Assembly: GCA_947396885.1 (NCBI GenBank)
Contig: CANDYH010000014.1
Span: forward strand, 1 to 64,000
Length of the DNA: 64,000 nucleotides
Source: Heligmosomoides polygyrus polygyrus
Taxonomy: Eukaryota; Nematoda; Chromadorea; Rhabditida; Heligmosomidae
Direction of reading: 5' to 3'
The notes beneath the pieces are model-generated. The model was not told the DNA's origin, did not search any database, and saw nothing but the letters and a program-made list of their open reading frames with translations. Below are positions 1 to 10,591 of this stretch, one piece after another. Numbering within the stretch: the stretch's first letter is position 1; the number at the start of each line of letters is the position of its first letter. A program made the translations under genes and the position numbers.

Positions 1-206
1 GCAAACGATTGCATTTGCTGTGACAGCAATACAAAGAGGATACAAAAATTTCGACATAATGAATTAGCATAGCCACAAAAGTGCAAACAGAAATTGCTCT
101 AATATAAATTGGAAGAAGACACACAACCTGTCGATCTCGGAAGCAAGCTGGCTGAAAATCGATGGCTGCAAAACAACTAAATCTCTCTTTTCTTTGTCGT
201 GTTTAG

Positions 207-532
207 CTAACATTCGATGGTAAAGTGACCGCTACTACCACGGAAGGCAAACGAGTGATTTCGATTCTAAATCGAGGTTTCAAAGTTCAGCTATGCAGAC
301 GACGCATCAAGACTGCGTCGAGCATGTCGAGCCACAACTGCTAAATGCTTCAAACAGATTTTATGAAAATGTATAGAATAGATGTCTTGATATGGCCTTC
401 TTTGATTTTTTCTCTTTCTCTCTTAATAGAGCATTTCTTCTTTCAGGATCGACATTCCATGAATGTTGGCATGAGAAGCATTCCAGCTCATTAGCCGAAT
501 GCCAAAATTGTTGCCGTCTTTGTACCGTGTGA
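207..532 (+). other. two weak candidate exons
   Basis: From 207 to 344 a frame of 45 sense codons follows a plausible acceptor (GTGTTTAG). From 447 to 532 a second short frame follows a good polypyrimidine acceptor (TTCTTTCAG); read from 449 it gives 27 residues with five Cys (motif CQNCCRLC near the end) and stops at TGA. The two could be alternative last exons of a gene lying to the left of the window. Protein family is not recognised. The frames are short and chance open frames of this size are common, so this is a pointer only. The first 200 bases show nothing else clear. Confidence 0.22.
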
Positions 533-1888
533 CGCTTCGGAGTATTCGCCTTCTTCCGTTCCTGGAAAATTCGAGAGTGTTTTACGAAGCTTCTCTCGCA
601 AGAGCCGCATCAAGTAGAAAACGATTGTCAGACAAAGCAGAGAGGACTCACACTTTTTTAGATATGACGCAAGAGCTACAATACCGGCCTTATCTTTTGG
701 TCTTTGGGCGGAAAAAGCGAAAAAACCGCCTTTTCCGCCGTTTTTCTGTAGCGCTCTTCAAATTGAGCGCATTGCAAATTGAATGACATATTCGTGATCA
801 GCACCGAGCTCTCTTCCCGATGAGCTGAAAATCGCATAGCGAGCGTCTGAAATGTAGTTCAGTGACCTAATTTCTGCCCGGCGCGGCTGACCCCTGTGCT
901 CGCGGGAGATAATTACACCCACAGCTCCCAAGTGGCTAATGAAGGAAGAGATTCGGCCCTTTAAAGCCTAGTTTCTGCATTATATACATAGTCACACATA
1001 GTTCTCTGGATTCCCTAGTATTTCACGATCACAATGATCTACTTCCTTAAAGGATCCGACAATTTAAGTGTTGCTATTTTCAGAAAATGCCTCCGCTTTG
1101 GAGGACTCTAATTTTGTCATATCAAGATTGTATGTGCTTATACTCGTTTATCACGTTGGAGGAGAGAGTGAAAATCAAGCTGCAAAGTTGGAACCTTCAA
1201 GGTTGAAATCGTTAGCGATTGTACGCTGCCAAAGTTGCCCATATGACACTTCTTCGTAGTTAGCCGTACACTTTTCGTATCATTAAAGTGGGCACAAAAT
1301 GGTTTCCTTGAAGACAGGGACGTAGATATCTGGAGGCCTATGAAAACACCTTATAGTCTTCTACAGGTGGGATTTCGACTGGCCCGGAGCACATTTTGGT
1401 CACCCAGTTACAGAGCAAACTCACCTCAAATGCTAACTGAGTGCCATTTTAAAAAATGTCCAAAAACTAAAAAATTGTCTCCGAGGCCATTCCCTAGTTA
1501 ATTCTGACTCGAAGGATAGTTCGATTTCAAATTTACGTTCATTTGTACCGGTTTTTCACGAGTCAAATGTACCATAGGGCTGGTCGGGACCCAGATTAGT
1601 TCCGGAGCCAGTCCACTCTCCTGCCTCTGTGACCCCTCGCGCCATCTGAGAGCGCCGTAAATCGCCTAACTACAGTTTTCACACTTCCCGTGCCGCGGCG
1701 CCATATTGATCGTTCCAAACGAGGGTGGAGTAGAATAGTACACCAAACAAGGCTTGGACAACTACGACCTCTCCCTTATACTTATACGCTTGTGTTTTTC
1801 ATTTCGCATTTACGCTTTAACAATGTTTAGCTGCGTGGCGCATCCCAGAAAGACTGCTCGAACTCGCTTCACTTTTACAACGCTCAGT

Positions 1889-2470
1889 CTACAAGCTGTC
1901 CCTCTCCCTCGATTGAAAGATTCGATTCTGTATGCATTGTTCATGGCGCACTCCAAAGGCCAACTGGACAGCCTTAAAGCAACTCCTGAGTAAGGCGGTA
2001 GGAAACTTCTGGTAGAACGCCCCAAACCGCTCAGTCCACAAGCTGTCCCTCCCCCCTCGATTGAAAGGTTCGATTCTGTATGCATTGTTTACGGCGCACT
2101 CCAAAGGCCAGCTGCTGGACAGCCTTAAAGCAACTCCTGAGTAAGGCGGTAGGAAACTTCTGGTAGAACTCCCCAAACGCTCAGTCCACAAGCTGTCCCT
2201 CCCCCTCGATTGAAAGGTTCGATTCTGTATGCATTGTTTACGGCGCACTCCAAAGGCCAGCTGGACAGCCTTGGAGCAACTCCTGACTAGGGTGGCTGCA
2301 TATTTCTGATAAAACTCCCTAACCGCTCAGTCTACAAGCTGTCGCGCCCACTCGATTGAAAGGTTAGAGTCTGTATGCATTGTTCACGGCGCACTCCAAA
2401 CGCTAGCTGGACAGCCTTAGAGCAACTCCTGAATAGGGCGGCTGCAAATTTCTGACAAAACTCCCCACTG
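1889..2470 (-). repeat. ~150-bp tandem repeat array, left half
   Basis: Several units contain, on the minus strand, AACAATGCATACAGAATCGA, then a G-rich run, AGCTTGTGGACTGAGCG, TTCTACCAGAAG, and CTGTCCAGCTGGCCTTTGGAG. Units differ by small substitutions and partial deletions. The open frames across them are repeat-encoded and not supported as genes. The same unit family appears in the opposite orientation at 2720-3720 and, more diverged, at about 23,280-23,690 and 26,240-26,660. Confidence 0.8.
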
Positions 2471-2719
2471 AAACCATGCAAATCAAGGGTGAGCAGACCA
2501 AATGGTTCACAGCTCCACACAGCTGGACCAAAGCTCGACCTTTTACTAATACTAAGCAATGTTAGAAGCTTTATGGAAAGCAATTTCATTTTGTGACGTT
2601 GCCCCTAGTTTTCAACAATTATTTCGTGATAAGTCAATTCTTCGCATATGACCGACAAACTCATGAAACGCAGTTGCAGGCATATAAACTCGAAGAGTTT
2701 TTGAAATCTTTGAAAAGCC

Positions 2720-3720
2720 TTTGGAGTGGAGTGCGCCATAAACAATGCATACAGAATCGAACCTTTCAATCGAGGGGGAGGGACAGCTTGTGGACTGTGC
2801 GTTTGGGGAGTTCTACCAGAAGTTTCCTACCGCCTTACTCAGGAGTTGCTTTAAGGCTGTCCAGTTGGCCTTTGGAGTGCGCCATGAACAATGCATACAG
2901 AATCGAATCTTTCAATCGAGGGGAGGGACAGCTTGTAGACGCCTTAAACAATGCATACAGAATCGAACCTTTCAATCGAGGGGGAGGGACAGCTTGTGGA
3001 CTGAGCGTTTGGGGAGTTCTACCAGAAGCTTCCTACCGCCCTACTCAGGAGTTGCTTTAAGGCTGTCCAGCTGGCCTTTGGAGTGCGCCGTAAACAATGC
3101 ATACAGAATCGAATCTTTCAATCGAGGGGGAGGGACAGCTTGTAGACGCCTTAAACAATGCATACAGAATCGAACCTTTCAATCGAGGGGGAGGGACAGC
3201 TTGTGGACTGAGCGTTTGGGGAGTTCTACCAGAAGCTTCCTACCGCCCTACTCAGGAGTTGCTTTAAGGCTGTCCAGCTGGCCTTTGGAGTGCGCCGTAA
3301 ACAATGCATACAGAATGGAACCTTTCAATCGAGGGAGAGGGACAGCTTGTAGACGCCTTAAACAATGCACACAGAATCGAACCTTTCAATCGAGGGGGAG
3401 GGACAGCTTGTAGACTGAGCGGTTAGGGAGTTTTATCAGAAATATGCAGCCACCCTAGGCAGGAGTTGCTCCAAGGCTGTCCAGCTGGCCTTTGGAGAGC
3501 GCCGTAAACAATGCATACAGAATCGAACCTTTCAATCGAGGGGGAGGGACAGCTTGTGGACTGAGCGTTTGGGGCGTTCTACCAGAAGTTTCCTACCGCC
3601 TTACTCAGGAGTTGCTTTAAGGCTGTCCAGTTGGCCTTTGGAGTGCGCCATGAACAATGCATACAGAATCGAATCTTTCAATCGAGGGAGAGGGACAGCT
3701 TGTAGACTGAGCGTTGTAAA
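2720..3720 (+). repeat. ~150-bp tandem repeat array, right half
   Basis: Units of the same family as 1889-2470 run here on the plus strand, with six to seven occurrences of AACAATGCATACAGAATCGA or close variants. Some units are truncated to a ~60-bp core (GCATACAGAATCG, a G-rich run, then ACAGCTTGTAGACGCC), giving alternating long and short units. A unique stretch of about 200 bp (2,480-2,690) separates the two halves. Confidence 0.8.
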
Positions 3721-5334
3721 AGTGAAGCGAGTTCGAGCAGTCTTTCTGGGATGCGCCACGCATCTAAACATTGTTAAAGCGTAAATGCGAAATGAAAAAC
3801 ACAAGCGTTTAAGTATAAGGGAGAGGTCGTAGTTGTCCAAGCCTTGTTTGGTGTACTATTCTACTCCACCCTCGTTTGGAACGATCAATATGGCGCCGCG
3901 GCACGGGAAGTGTGAAAACTGTAGTTAGGCGATTTACGGCGCTCTCAGATGGCGCGAGGGGTCACAGAGGCAGGAGAGTGGACTGGCTCCGGAACTAATC
4001 TGGGTCCCGACCAGGGCTATGGTACATTTGACTCGTGAAAAACCGGTACAAATGAACGTAAATTTGAAATCGAACTATCCTTCGAGTCAGAATTAACTAG
4101 GGAATGGCCTCGGAGACAATTTTTTAGTTTTTGGACATTTTTTAAAATGACACTCAGTTAGGATTTGAGGTGAGTTTGCTCTGTAACTGGGTGACCAAAA
4201 TGTGCTCCGGGCCAGTCGAAATCCCACCTGTAGAAGGCTATAAGGTGTTTTCATAGGCCTCCAGATATCTACGTCCCTGTCTTCAAGGAAACCATTTTGT
4301 GCCCACTTTAATGATACGAAATGTGTACGGCTAACTACGAAGAAGTGTCATATGGGCAACTTTGGCAGCGTACAATCGCTAACGATTTCAACCTTGAAGG
4401 TTCCAACTTTGCAGCTTGATTTTCACTCTCGCCTCCAACGTGATAAACGAGTATAAGCACATACAATCTTGATATGACAAAATTAGAGTCCTCCAAAGCG
4501 GAGGCATTTTCTGAAAATAGCAACACTTAAATTGTCGGATCCTTTAAGGAAGTAGATCATTGTGATCGTGAAATACTAGGGAATCCAGAGAACTATGTGT
4601 GACTATGTATATAATGCAGAAACTAGGCTTTAAAGGGCCGAATCTCTTCCTTCATTAGCCACTTGGGAGCTGTGGGTGTAATTATCTCCCGCGAGCACAG
4701 GGGTCAGCCGCGCCGGGCAGAAATTAGGTCACTGAACTACATTTCAGACGCTCGCTATGCGATTTTCAGCTCATCGGGAAGAGAGCTCGGTGCTGATCAC
4801 GAATATGTCATTCAATTTGCAATGCGCTCAATTTGAAGAGCGCTACAGAAAAACGGCGGAAAAGGCGGTTTTTTTCGCTTTTTCCGCCCAAAGACCAAAA
4901 GATAAGGCCGGTATTGTATGCATTGTTCAACTCTACTGAGATTTATATGTCAAAAGATAGAGCTCGAGCTGCTGAGCACAAATCTATGCTTATTTTCATA
5001 AGTACTTGATTTTACAAAAAGTTATTTTAAAAAACCGCTTTGGAACGTTCCAGCGGCTTTTTCGGCAATTGACCAAAGGACATGCATGGTACTGTAGTAG
5101 GACAACAAGCATTTAATACTTGATAGTACTTAATTCCGTGTTCATAACTTGTCTCCTTTAGCTAGCAAAGCTACACGCAATTCTCCAAAATATCGAATCC
5201 GCACCTGGAAAAAACGAAATATGAAGAGATGCTGGAAAAAATATAAGACGCTGCTGTCTAAAAACCGAGACAGCACGACTCGACTCCTGCGCCCGTCCCC
5301 GTCCACTCCTTTCATTCGATTATCGATGTGTGCT

Positions 5335-5560
5335 TCTGGTTCGATCTAACGCGGGGCAAGGATGCGTATTATCGCCGTTGTTGTTCAATAGGGAAGTGCA
5401 TCGACCTTACGGATGGTCATCGTGGCTGCAGTAGCACCCGCGCTGTAAATAAGCCTTGCTGCTCCGCCACTGATCACTGTCGCATATGCAGAGGGATCTA
5501 CCGCGAACGCGATAAATACTTCTTCAGACTTTACTTGAAGCTCTGACAAGATTTCGCCTT
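5335..5560 (+). pseudogene. non-LTR reverse transcriptase scrap (possible)
   Basis: One frame reads NAGQGCVLSPLLFN, which resembles the QGxxLSPLLFN block of non-LTR retrotransposon reverse transcriptases. The frame stops within about 25 codons and no other RT block could be joined to it with confidence. This would be a short dead fragment. The flanking 4,919-5,330 holds a partial copy of the CAATACCG/CAGTACC repeat family (about 5,020-5,096) and nothing else recognised. Confidence 0.35.
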
Positions 5561-5730
5561 CCTATTGAGCCAACTACGGCTTTAGCCTTTATTGAAATTA
5601 CGGCTTCCTTTTGTCAGAAAAGCCAACTGTCTACCTTCTGAGTCGAAAAAAGAACGGCTAAGCTAACCGTAGCTGACAAGGGAATACAACTGGATGCTAG
5701 AGATGGTCTCGAACGAATACCAGGCACTAA

Positions 5731-5825
5731 TACAATACCGCTCAAATTCTTTGCAAAAAGACGCTTTGCGACGGATCAATCCGTCACAAAGCGTCTTTTT
5801 TGCAAGGAATTTGAGCGGTATTGTA
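5731..5825. mobile_element. 95-bp perfect-TIR MITE (CAATACCG family)
   Basis: The stretch begins TACAATACCGCTC and ends GAGCGGTATTGTA. The two halves are complementary almost to the centre (AGACGCTTTG and CAAAGCGTCT), so it would form a long hairpin. The outer TA on each side fits a Tc1/mariner TA duplication. The terminal CAATACCG is the same as that of the 4.2-kb palindrome at 677-4918, which suggests mobilisation by one transposase. Confidence 0.8.
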
Positions 5826-6091
5826 TGTAGAATTTGGAAATGTTTTCGGAGAGTGAATCTAAACAAACAACGAAAGCCTAGGATCAAAAATTAGGCTAAA
5901 CCTAGGTTGTCAATCAGTTGTAAAAAAGCATAAGAAGAGCTGAAAATAGACCTGCAGGAGAGAGGACCGGTGAAAGTAAAGCAGAAGGACCGCGAGGAAC
6001 CTAATGAGAGAAGACTTGTAGATCTCAAAGATTCTCAGGCTCTTAAAGTGTATTGTAGAAATCCATGCTTCTTCTTCTTCACCCCTTATCG

Positions 6092-6244
6092 GCTCCAAAG
6101 ACCCCGTTTATACTTCGACGCTGAGCGGCGCGACGCAACGTATGGTGGCCACATAGATTGAGGGACGCGAACGATCAATTAAGCCACTTCACATGCTGTC
6201 GCGTCGCTCGATGTCGAAGTATAAAGGGACCCATAGACGCCGAT
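6092..6244. mobile_element. MITE-like inverted repeat
   Basis: The left end contains CCGTTTATACTTCGACGC followed by GCGGCGCGACGC. The right end carries the imperfect reverse complement (GCGTCGCTC, then GATGTCGAAGTATAAAGGG). Terminal repeats are about 45 bp in an element of about 150 bp. No coding capacity and no clear target duplication. Confidence 0.6.
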
Positions 6245-6402
6245 GTTGTCCCTACTGCGGCGGAGGATGTCGCGGTAGTGACAGATCGAGTCGGCTGACA
6301 TAACCGGGAACCTGCCGCGTTGCGGCGTAGGCGGCCGCAATTAGCGGTGGCATTCTTAAGTTCAGACCCTGATCATGTTCAATGCTGCTGGTCAATACTA
6401 TT

Positions 6403-6723
6403 AGGAGAAAGGCGGTTAACCGAAGACAACGAGCGCAATTTCGAGAGCGTCAATATGTCGCAGATCTCATGTCTGTTGATCATACTGGCATCTCTGCAGA
6501 AGGCGATGTTGAAGCAGATGATAATCTGCATGAGACTAGAGCTAGAGCTCCTTCTAACGTCGAAGGTTTAGATACCTTTTCTCCATACCACAAACAAAAT
6601 CGCATGCAGAAGTACGTATCAGGACTTACAAGACCGCGACAGCCTTCGCCTTACAATGTTTCATTCCACTGTGATGCCAATAGTCTCTATGGAAGCAAAA
6701 CGTCTGAAGTTGGATGCCCCTGA
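6403..6723 (+). CDS. possible unassigned coding exon
   Basis: An open frame of about 105 codons (in-frame ATG at 6382, stop TGA at 6721-6723) has a composition unlike the low-complexity frames nearby. It begins with a basic segment (RRKAVNRRQRAQFRERQY), then an acidic stretch (SAEGDVEADDNLHE), then a Pro/Ser-rich part. An acceptor-like ACTATTAG precedes 6403. No family is recognised and no convincing donor or partner exon was found. It could be a disordered exon or chance. Around it, 6,250-6,400 and 6,725-6,930 show nothing recognisable. Confidence 0.22.
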   Translation, partial: RRKAVNRRQRAQFRERQYVADLMSVDHTGISAEGDVEADDNLHETRARAPSNVEGLDTFSPYHKQNRMQKYVSGLTRPRQPSPYNVSFHCDANSLYGSKTSEVGCP

Positions 6724-6939
6724 AAGCTGACATGCAGAAACTGGAAGTCTCCCAAGCGAGATGCCTCAAGCGGATACTATACATCACATTTCGTGGCCGG
6801 TTTGCGGACGAAATTATTTGCATGACCTGCTCACCACAATCACCACAGTGCCAACGCCGAAACCCAAGACGCCGTCTCTAGCGATTTGGGCATCTAAGCC
6901 GCATGTTAGCCCATCGCATGCTATAGTTGTCCTCGAATG

Positions 6940-7175
6940 ACCTATTCGAATAGACGTTCGAATGATTCTCATTCGAATTTGAATATTCAAAATCGAAGAT
7001 TCAAAAAATCGCGTTTTTCGAATGGACTGGAATTCGAACATTCAGGAAATCGCATTTTTCTAATGTATTCCATTTCGAATATTCAGAAAATTGCTTTTGT
7101 TGAAAAAAATCAAATTCGAATATCCGAAATTTCTGATCATTCGAAGCCACTCGAATACTCGAAAAAAATCGATAG
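6940..7175. repeat. TTCGAA-rich degenerate satellite
   Basis: Irregular repetition of ATTCGAAT, TTCGAATATTC and AAAATCG with no fixed period visible. The composition matches the regular 41-bp arrays at 59.6 and 63.2 kb, so it is probably a decayed relative. From 7,176 to 8,046 only short unsupported frames are seen. Confidence 0.6.
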
Positions 7176-8046
7176 CCCAACTCTATATTTCATGCCCAAA
7201 AAATTGGTGTGGAGCCGACAGAAGGACGCAGTGCTTAGCGAGCTACAAGGAAGACCTGCATAAAGTGAGTAGAGGCTTGAATAAACGAATGTTTAGAGCG
7301 TACGAATGAAATGCCTTGGATTGTACGGGATGGGGTAACATTCTTCTGAACGCTCACCGCTCCATGGCACCCACAGCAACGTTGCGGTTCAAGGCCATTC
7401 TCGAACTGGCGACCGCTAGTGTTCGTCTGTGATACGATACTGTGGTCGACACACTTATGTGAAATAGGCTTATAGCTCGTAGGAGCATAATTTGGAGTGA
7501 GCCTGATACAGACCTCATGCTCGCTCACCATAGCAGTACACTTGCTGACATTTTTTTCAACAACTATGAAAGCAAATATTTTTACAGGGCCGAACATCCC
7601 AATGGTCTTCTTCTGAGCTGATATGTCACATTCCGATGTGAAGATCTATCTAAAACTGAGAAAATATCGAAAATTAAATAAGTGTTAATTTTACCGTGTA
7701 ATAAAAAGCCTGAGCTGAGCGCGGGAGCCGTCGAATCGAGAAGGCTTCTATCCGTTCCCGTACACATTCCGAATTCTCCCAATAATCTTTAATGATAGGA
7801 TGAGCATCAGTGATTTTATTGCGTTTCAGATCATATGTACCGTACTACACTTTGGTAATGTGCATTCTACTCTACATTATCTTGCGGAAGGAGTCGGCTA
7901 GAATCGCCACATTCCGAACGTTGAATATCCTACAGGAAAGGAACAGTCTGATGCCTATTTCCTCAGACTACGCGCCCAGTGGAATGGATAGTCTGCTGCA
8001 AATGCAGGGCAGGTGCGCAAAAAATGATCGCTTAGATAGGCTCTGA

Positions 8047-9332
8047 CAAGGGAACGGTGTGAAGCGTATATGTGAACGGGAGGAGCGAATTCATATACAT
8101 AGGGAGAATCCTCATCACTCAATTGGTTTGAAAATGTGTTTATTTTTTGCCAAGTCGTTAAACCCAAGGAGTAGTGGGTCACAATGGAATACAGCGCAGC
8201 ACGTTTTTGGGGGTCTTGTACGCCCGCGATGCTTCTGCAGCCAGTGGCTTGGGGCGCAAGTGGGTAGAGGGTTGACTCATGCGGTAGAGGTCACGAGTTT
8301 GGCTCCTATGCGTTGCTGCGCTTTTGCATTGGTAGAGATTTGGGGATTCTGACGTCTATACAATTTTCAGACGTTTTCTGCGCATTTGTCCAGGCCACGA
8401 TGTGACGTCGTAGGTGGTTTAAATGAGAAACGAGGTGTGCGGATCCCGCAAATTATGCTGAGTGGCATCGATACACTCTTACCCTCATGTCTGCCTGTCA
8501 CCTGGAAATCAGAGGTCTGCTGAAGGTTTTATAGAACCTAACACCAACAATGTCCGCCGACGGTCGAGTGGTGATCCAACTGCTCACGCTGAAGTGTGGT
8601 TCACCTTTAAACAAGGAATCTGCGAGGGAAGAAATCAAGCTGGCCGAACGGATGGCCAGCATACTCAAGGACTTCGAAGCACATCAACTTGAAGTTGACG
8701 AAGACGAACAGCTGGAAGTGCTGGAAGAAGAAGAGGAAGATTGGGATCCGCAAGATGAACTGATGGACGTGGAGAGGCAAGCAAGCAGTGGGCATATGTT
8801 AACGTTTTCAGGCGGAACTCTTGTTTCGGACGAAAGGGTACGTCTTCAATTGGATTTCGGTTGCTTGCTCATAACCATGTAGGAAGACACCGCGATTCAC
8901 TACACATGCACTTTGTACCTGTGTGTCACTGGTGTTGAATATTTACACATCACCATGTTGAATACCACAACGTACCGCTGGAAAATGAGCAGAAAACGTC
9001 TGAAAATAGTATAGACGTCAGAATCCCCCAAATCTCTACCAATCATTTGAAATGCAAAACGCAGCAACGCAGAGAAGCCAAACCCGCGACCTCTCCCGCA
9101 TGAGTCAACCCTCTACCCACTTGCGCCCCAAGCCACTGGCTGCAGAAGCATCGCGGGTCTACAAGACCCCCAAACGCGTGTTGCGCCGTATCACACTGTG
9201 ACCCCCTACTATGTAATTGGGTTTAGCGACTTGGCAAAAAATAAACACATTTTCAAACCAATTGAAGGGTGAGGATTCTCCCTATATGACTCGCTCCCCC
9301 CGTTCAGACATACGCTTCAGACCCTTCCCTTG
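8047..9332. mobile_element. foldback DNA transposon, TNA target (Tc4/Tc5-like), copy 1
   Basis: Ends are CAAGGGAACGGTGTGAAGCG at the left and the imperfect reverse complement at the right (CGCTTCAGACCCTTCCCTTG). The element is flanked by TGA on both sides (8044-8046 and 9333-9335), a three-base TNA duplication as known for nematode Tc4/Tc5 (pogo-related) elements. The arms are about 340 bp (8047-8390 and 8990-9332) and both include TATAGACGTC-type sequence at their inner ends. The middle holds one exon-like ORF. A second copy lies at 24,952-26,121. Probably a non-autonomous derivative. Confidence 0.85.
8550..8841 (+). CDS. residual first exon inside foldback element
   Basis: An ORF begins at ATG 8550 and encodes a helical Lys/Glu-rich start (SAREEIKLAERMASILKDF), a strongly acidic run (LEVLEEEEEDWDPQDE) and a tail ending near SGGTLVSDER. 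It is followed by a consensus donor, AAAGG|GTACGT, near 8838-8843; the frame continues only to 8882. The equivalent region of the second element copy (about 25,646-25,800) retains the sequence but has stops. I recall acidic first exons of this kind in strongylid transposases with CENP-B/Tc5-type DNA-binding domains; that link is from memory and not checked. It would be the N-terminus of a lost transposase gene. Confidence 0.45.
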
Positions 9333-10589
9333 TGAATTCTCTAAAGGACGCACTTGATCCCTGTAATTTGCCAATAGAAAAAAAACAAGTATTCTTACAG
9401 TGCCAGTCCGCATGCACTCCCACTGAGCTACGATGTCGCACTCTGCATGCGACGTCCAAATTAACCAATGAGTTAGAATGAGAAGGCAGTCTGGGCGTAG
9501 AAGCGTGGACGAGTATCGTCCCTAGTTTCGGCGCGCCGTAATGTGAGTGAAAGTGCCTGCGCCTCCAAGATTTCTCAAGGCAGTCACCTGCCCAGAGGTA
9601 GCCCAGGTGGTTGGGATTGCCCTACCGGGGACGATTGAAAAAAAATACATGGCCCTCTCTTTGATTGAAACAAACTTTTAACACGGAGGTTTTTCTCATA
9701 ATTAATTTTAATACCACGGGCAATGCTTGCACTGCTCTAGCTGATGAGTCCATCGTCTTAACCCGTTTTTGCTCGAATAAATGAAAACATGATTAGAACC
9801 GCCCGCGGTGTGTCGCAACTCTCGCTGGCATCTTCTTGCTTACTGGCTTTTTTATAATAAAGCGAGTCGTCTCAAAGGCTGCCACTGCTCAGCCCTTTTT
9901 CAAACTGTATTGCACTGCAACGGCTAGCTCACGCGACAACATTTGCCTATTTCTTCGGTGCTGACCCGAATCATTTTTGAGTTTCTAAATTCACGTGGGT
10001 AACTTTTTTCCCTATCGAAGGGTTGAGTTCATGGAGTCAGGCAACCTCAACCGCTCCCACTACTCGAGGCACAACGTGTAGCAATCCTGCAGTGTGTTGT
10101 GTGGTGGATAGAAACAGAGCTGCTTGATTGCCGGGAATGAAGAGCACGCTAGCTCACGCTTAATTGCGTCACTATAGATCATCCGATCTCTCGCGAGCTG
10201 AACTCATGAGCTCTAGCAAACTATTGAAAAGGGGAACAATACTCCTTGCGCCCCCTACTGCGTAGTATCGTTGTTGTTCGTATTTATGTGAATTTTCGTA
10301 TACAGAGATGATACAATGCCATGTTCTTCACTTCCATCTTACGTATAAGCTTTGTTTTACAGAATCTGTTTGAAGATCCATTATTGAGGATTGGAAAACG
10401 TAAATTCGTTTTTCTTGATTGCCACACATATGCGCAATGGAATCAACAAGACACTCCAGCAAAAATAACGCGGCACTATTGTATTCTTTCCCTGTTTGAA
10501 ACACCAGCATGTTCCTCAGTTTTCTATTGCTCTCTTTTCCAAGTGTGGTGTCGGGTCCTGTCTCTATTTTCGTTGAGATTAGTACGCTG
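9333..10589. other. no gene recognised
   Basis: Intergenic sequence. Two tRNA-like A boxes are seen (minus strand near 9,405-9,435, GTAGCTCAGTGGGAG; plus strand near 9,597-9,620, GGTAGCCCAGGTGGTTGG). Neither has a matching B box, so these are at best remnants of tRNA-derived repeats. Nothing else is supported. Confidence 0.5.
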
Positions 10590-10591
10590 TA

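Larger units (their letters stand above)
677..4918. mobile_element. 4.2-kb palindromic foldback element
   Basis: The element starts TACAATACCGGCC and ends with the reverse complement GGCCGGTATTGTA. Positions n and about 5594-n are complementary over at least 677-1993 and 3601-4918. The arms are about 1.3 kb with only scattered differences by eye, for example GTGCC against GTGTC near 1443/4152. The outermost TA on each side fits a Tc1/mariner-type TA target, leaving ends CAATACCGG. The centre (about 1890-3720) is an array of ~150-bp units in opposite orientations around roughly 2500-2690. No transposase gene is visible. The open frames of the left arm recur as mirror images in the right arm and look non-coding. 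Best reading: a non-autonomous element with long terminal inverted repeats, or a recent palindromic duplication. Confidence 0.85.

Noticed and set aside
1889..3413. Long frames of up to 222 codons in the repeat array
   Set aside because: They arise from repeat units near 150 bp without stops in some frames; mirror and shifted frames exist equally on both strands.
7235..7597. 120-codon minus-strand frame
   Set aside because: No recognisable motif or gene context; chance length for this composition.
9400..9625. tRNA genes
   Set aside because: A-box-like strings are present (GTAGCTCAGTGGGAG; GGTAGCCCAGGTGGTTGG) but there is no B box or acceptor stem pairing.
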